From assembly GCA_031287395.1 (NCBI GenBank), contig JAITTA010000135.1, positions 1-6,816 of the forward strand: a stretch of DNA of 6,816 bases, read 5' to 3'. Within the stretch, counting starts at the first letter, position 1; each line of letters opens with the position of its first letter. The translations under genes and the position numbers were made by a program. Under the pieces are notes generated by a model. The model did not search any database. It was given only the letters and a program-made list of their open reading frames with translations, and had not been told where the DNA came from. Shown here one piece after another: positions 6,236-6,816 of the stretch. Source of the stretch: Dysgonamonadaceae bacterium (GTDB taxonomy: Bacteria > Bacteroidota > Bacteroidia > Bacteroidales > Azobacteroidaceae).

Positions 6236-6793
6236 CTACACGATTTTTTTCGGATTTTTATTGATAAAATCTTTCCAGCTTTTGTAATTGTCTTCTTTGA
6301 CAGGATTGTTACTTTGGAAAAAATGGCAAAGAGCGGCCGCCAATCCATCGGTAGCATCCAATTGAGGCAACATTTGTTCTTCCGAAATTTTCAGATAGCG
6401 TTGTAACATGGCCGCAACCTGTTCTTTGGAAGCGCGTCCGTTTCCGGTTATTGACATTTTTATTTTCAAAGGAGCATATTCAAAAATTGGAATATCGCGC
6501 GACAAGGCGGCGGCCATGGCAACACCTTGAGCACGTCCGAGTTTGAGCATACTCTGGACGTTTTTTCCGAAGAAAGGAGCTTCAATAGCCAATTCATCGG
6601 GCAGATACTCTTCAATCAGGTTGATCACACGTTCGAAAATTCTCCTCAAGCGCAGGTAATGATCATCGTATTTCCCCAGTACAAGGACTCCCATAGCCAT
6701 TACCGATGGCTTGTTGTCGATTACTTTCAACAATCCATAACCCATTACATTGGTTCCGGGGTCAATTCCCAGTATTATTTTTTCCTTTATCAT
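6236..6793 (-). CDS. ruvC: Crossover junction endodeoxyribonuclease RuvC
   Basis: RuvC is the dimeric nuclease that cuts Holliday junctions, working with the RuvAB branch-migration motor. The 185-residue protein begins IILGIDPGTNVMGYGLL and has all four catalytic acids: D11 (GIDPGT), E71 (LAIEAPFF), D146 and D149 (LDATDGLAAALCH). FGKNVQSMLKLGRAQG and ITGNGRASKEQV are standard family segments. Length is normal; the C-terminal 25 residues (lysine/asparagine-rich) are a short extension. ATG 6793 is chosen because it puts the motif at the usual distance, although the frame stays open to the window edge. It heads a minus-strand cluster with the unknown 119-aa gene, the barrel gene and priA. A promoter would lie beyond the window or in an upstream gene. 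Confidence 0.98.
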   Translation of the reverse strand: MIKEKIILGIDPGTNVMGYGLLKVIDNKPSVMAMGVLVLGKYDDHYLRLRRIFERVINLIEEYLPDELAIEAPFFGKNVQSMLKLGRAQGVAMAAALSRDIPIFEYAPLKIKMSITGNGRASKEQVAAMLQRYLKISEEQMLPQLDATDGLAAALCHFFQSNNPVKEDNYKSWKDFINKNPKKIV

Positions 6794-6816
6794 TTTTTGA
6801 AATCCAAAAAAACTTT
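6790..6816 (-). CDS. Possible C-terminal end of a gene upstream of ruvC
   Basis: The minus strand from the right edge reads KVFLDFKK and then TGA (6792-6790), overlapping the ruvC start as ATGA. An ATGA overlap is a common operon junction and would mean ruvC is not the first gene of its transcript. Eight residues are too few to identify a product, and one of three frames is expected to look like this by chance. Confidence 0.22.
   Translation of the reverse strand, partial: KVFLDFKK

Noticed and set aside
6188..6406. 72-codon plus-strand frame across the ruvC end
   Set aside because: Antisense to the RuvC C-terminal region, which carries the conserved LDATDGLAAALCH motif.

Overview
The window looks like ordinary chromosome from a Bacteroidota species, probably order Bacteroidales. 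Three things support this: the protein sequences resemble that group, several start regions carry TAnnTTTG-type -7 boxes rather than Shine-Dalgarno sequences, and the DNA is moderately AT-rich. There are no tRNA or rRNA genes, CRISPR arrays, insertion sequences or phage genes. Most of the window is housekeeping, and the odd part is a short degenerate segment at about 2654-2935.

Layout, left to right. (1) The first 75 bases are the start of gltX (glutamyl-tRNA synthetase) on the minus strand, running off the left edge. (2) A 75-bp divergent intergenic region follows. (3) pgpH on the plus strand encodes an intact membrane HD phosphohydrolase of the c-di-AMP phosphodiesterase type. (4) Its last 35 bp overlap, tail to tail, the end of a minus-strand low-molecular-weight protein tyrosine phosphatase gene. 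(5) Directly upstream of the phosphatase, with its stop codon abutting the phosphatase ATG, is what I read as the remnant of an XRE-type regulator. Both ends are recognisable, the helix-turn-helix core is missing and the frame is shifted. It keeps a perfect -7 box, set inside an imperfect inverted repeat. A possible 32-codon ORF runs the other way here. (6) From about 6793 down to 2936 is a compact minus-strand cluster, ruvC - unknown 119-aa protein - outer-membrane beta-barrel protein - priA, with gaps of 34 bp, 42 bp and a 1-base overlap.

How the genes work together. RuvC (Holliday-junction resolvase) and PriA (replication-restart helicase) both act in recombination-dependent replication repair, and here they share an apparent operon with a small uncharacterised protein and a small outer-membrane protein. 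PgpH would set c-di-AMP levels at the inner membrane. I see no new defence or mobile system. The points most worth a second look are the XRE remnant with its retained promoter, and the unknown protein inside the ruvC-priA operon.
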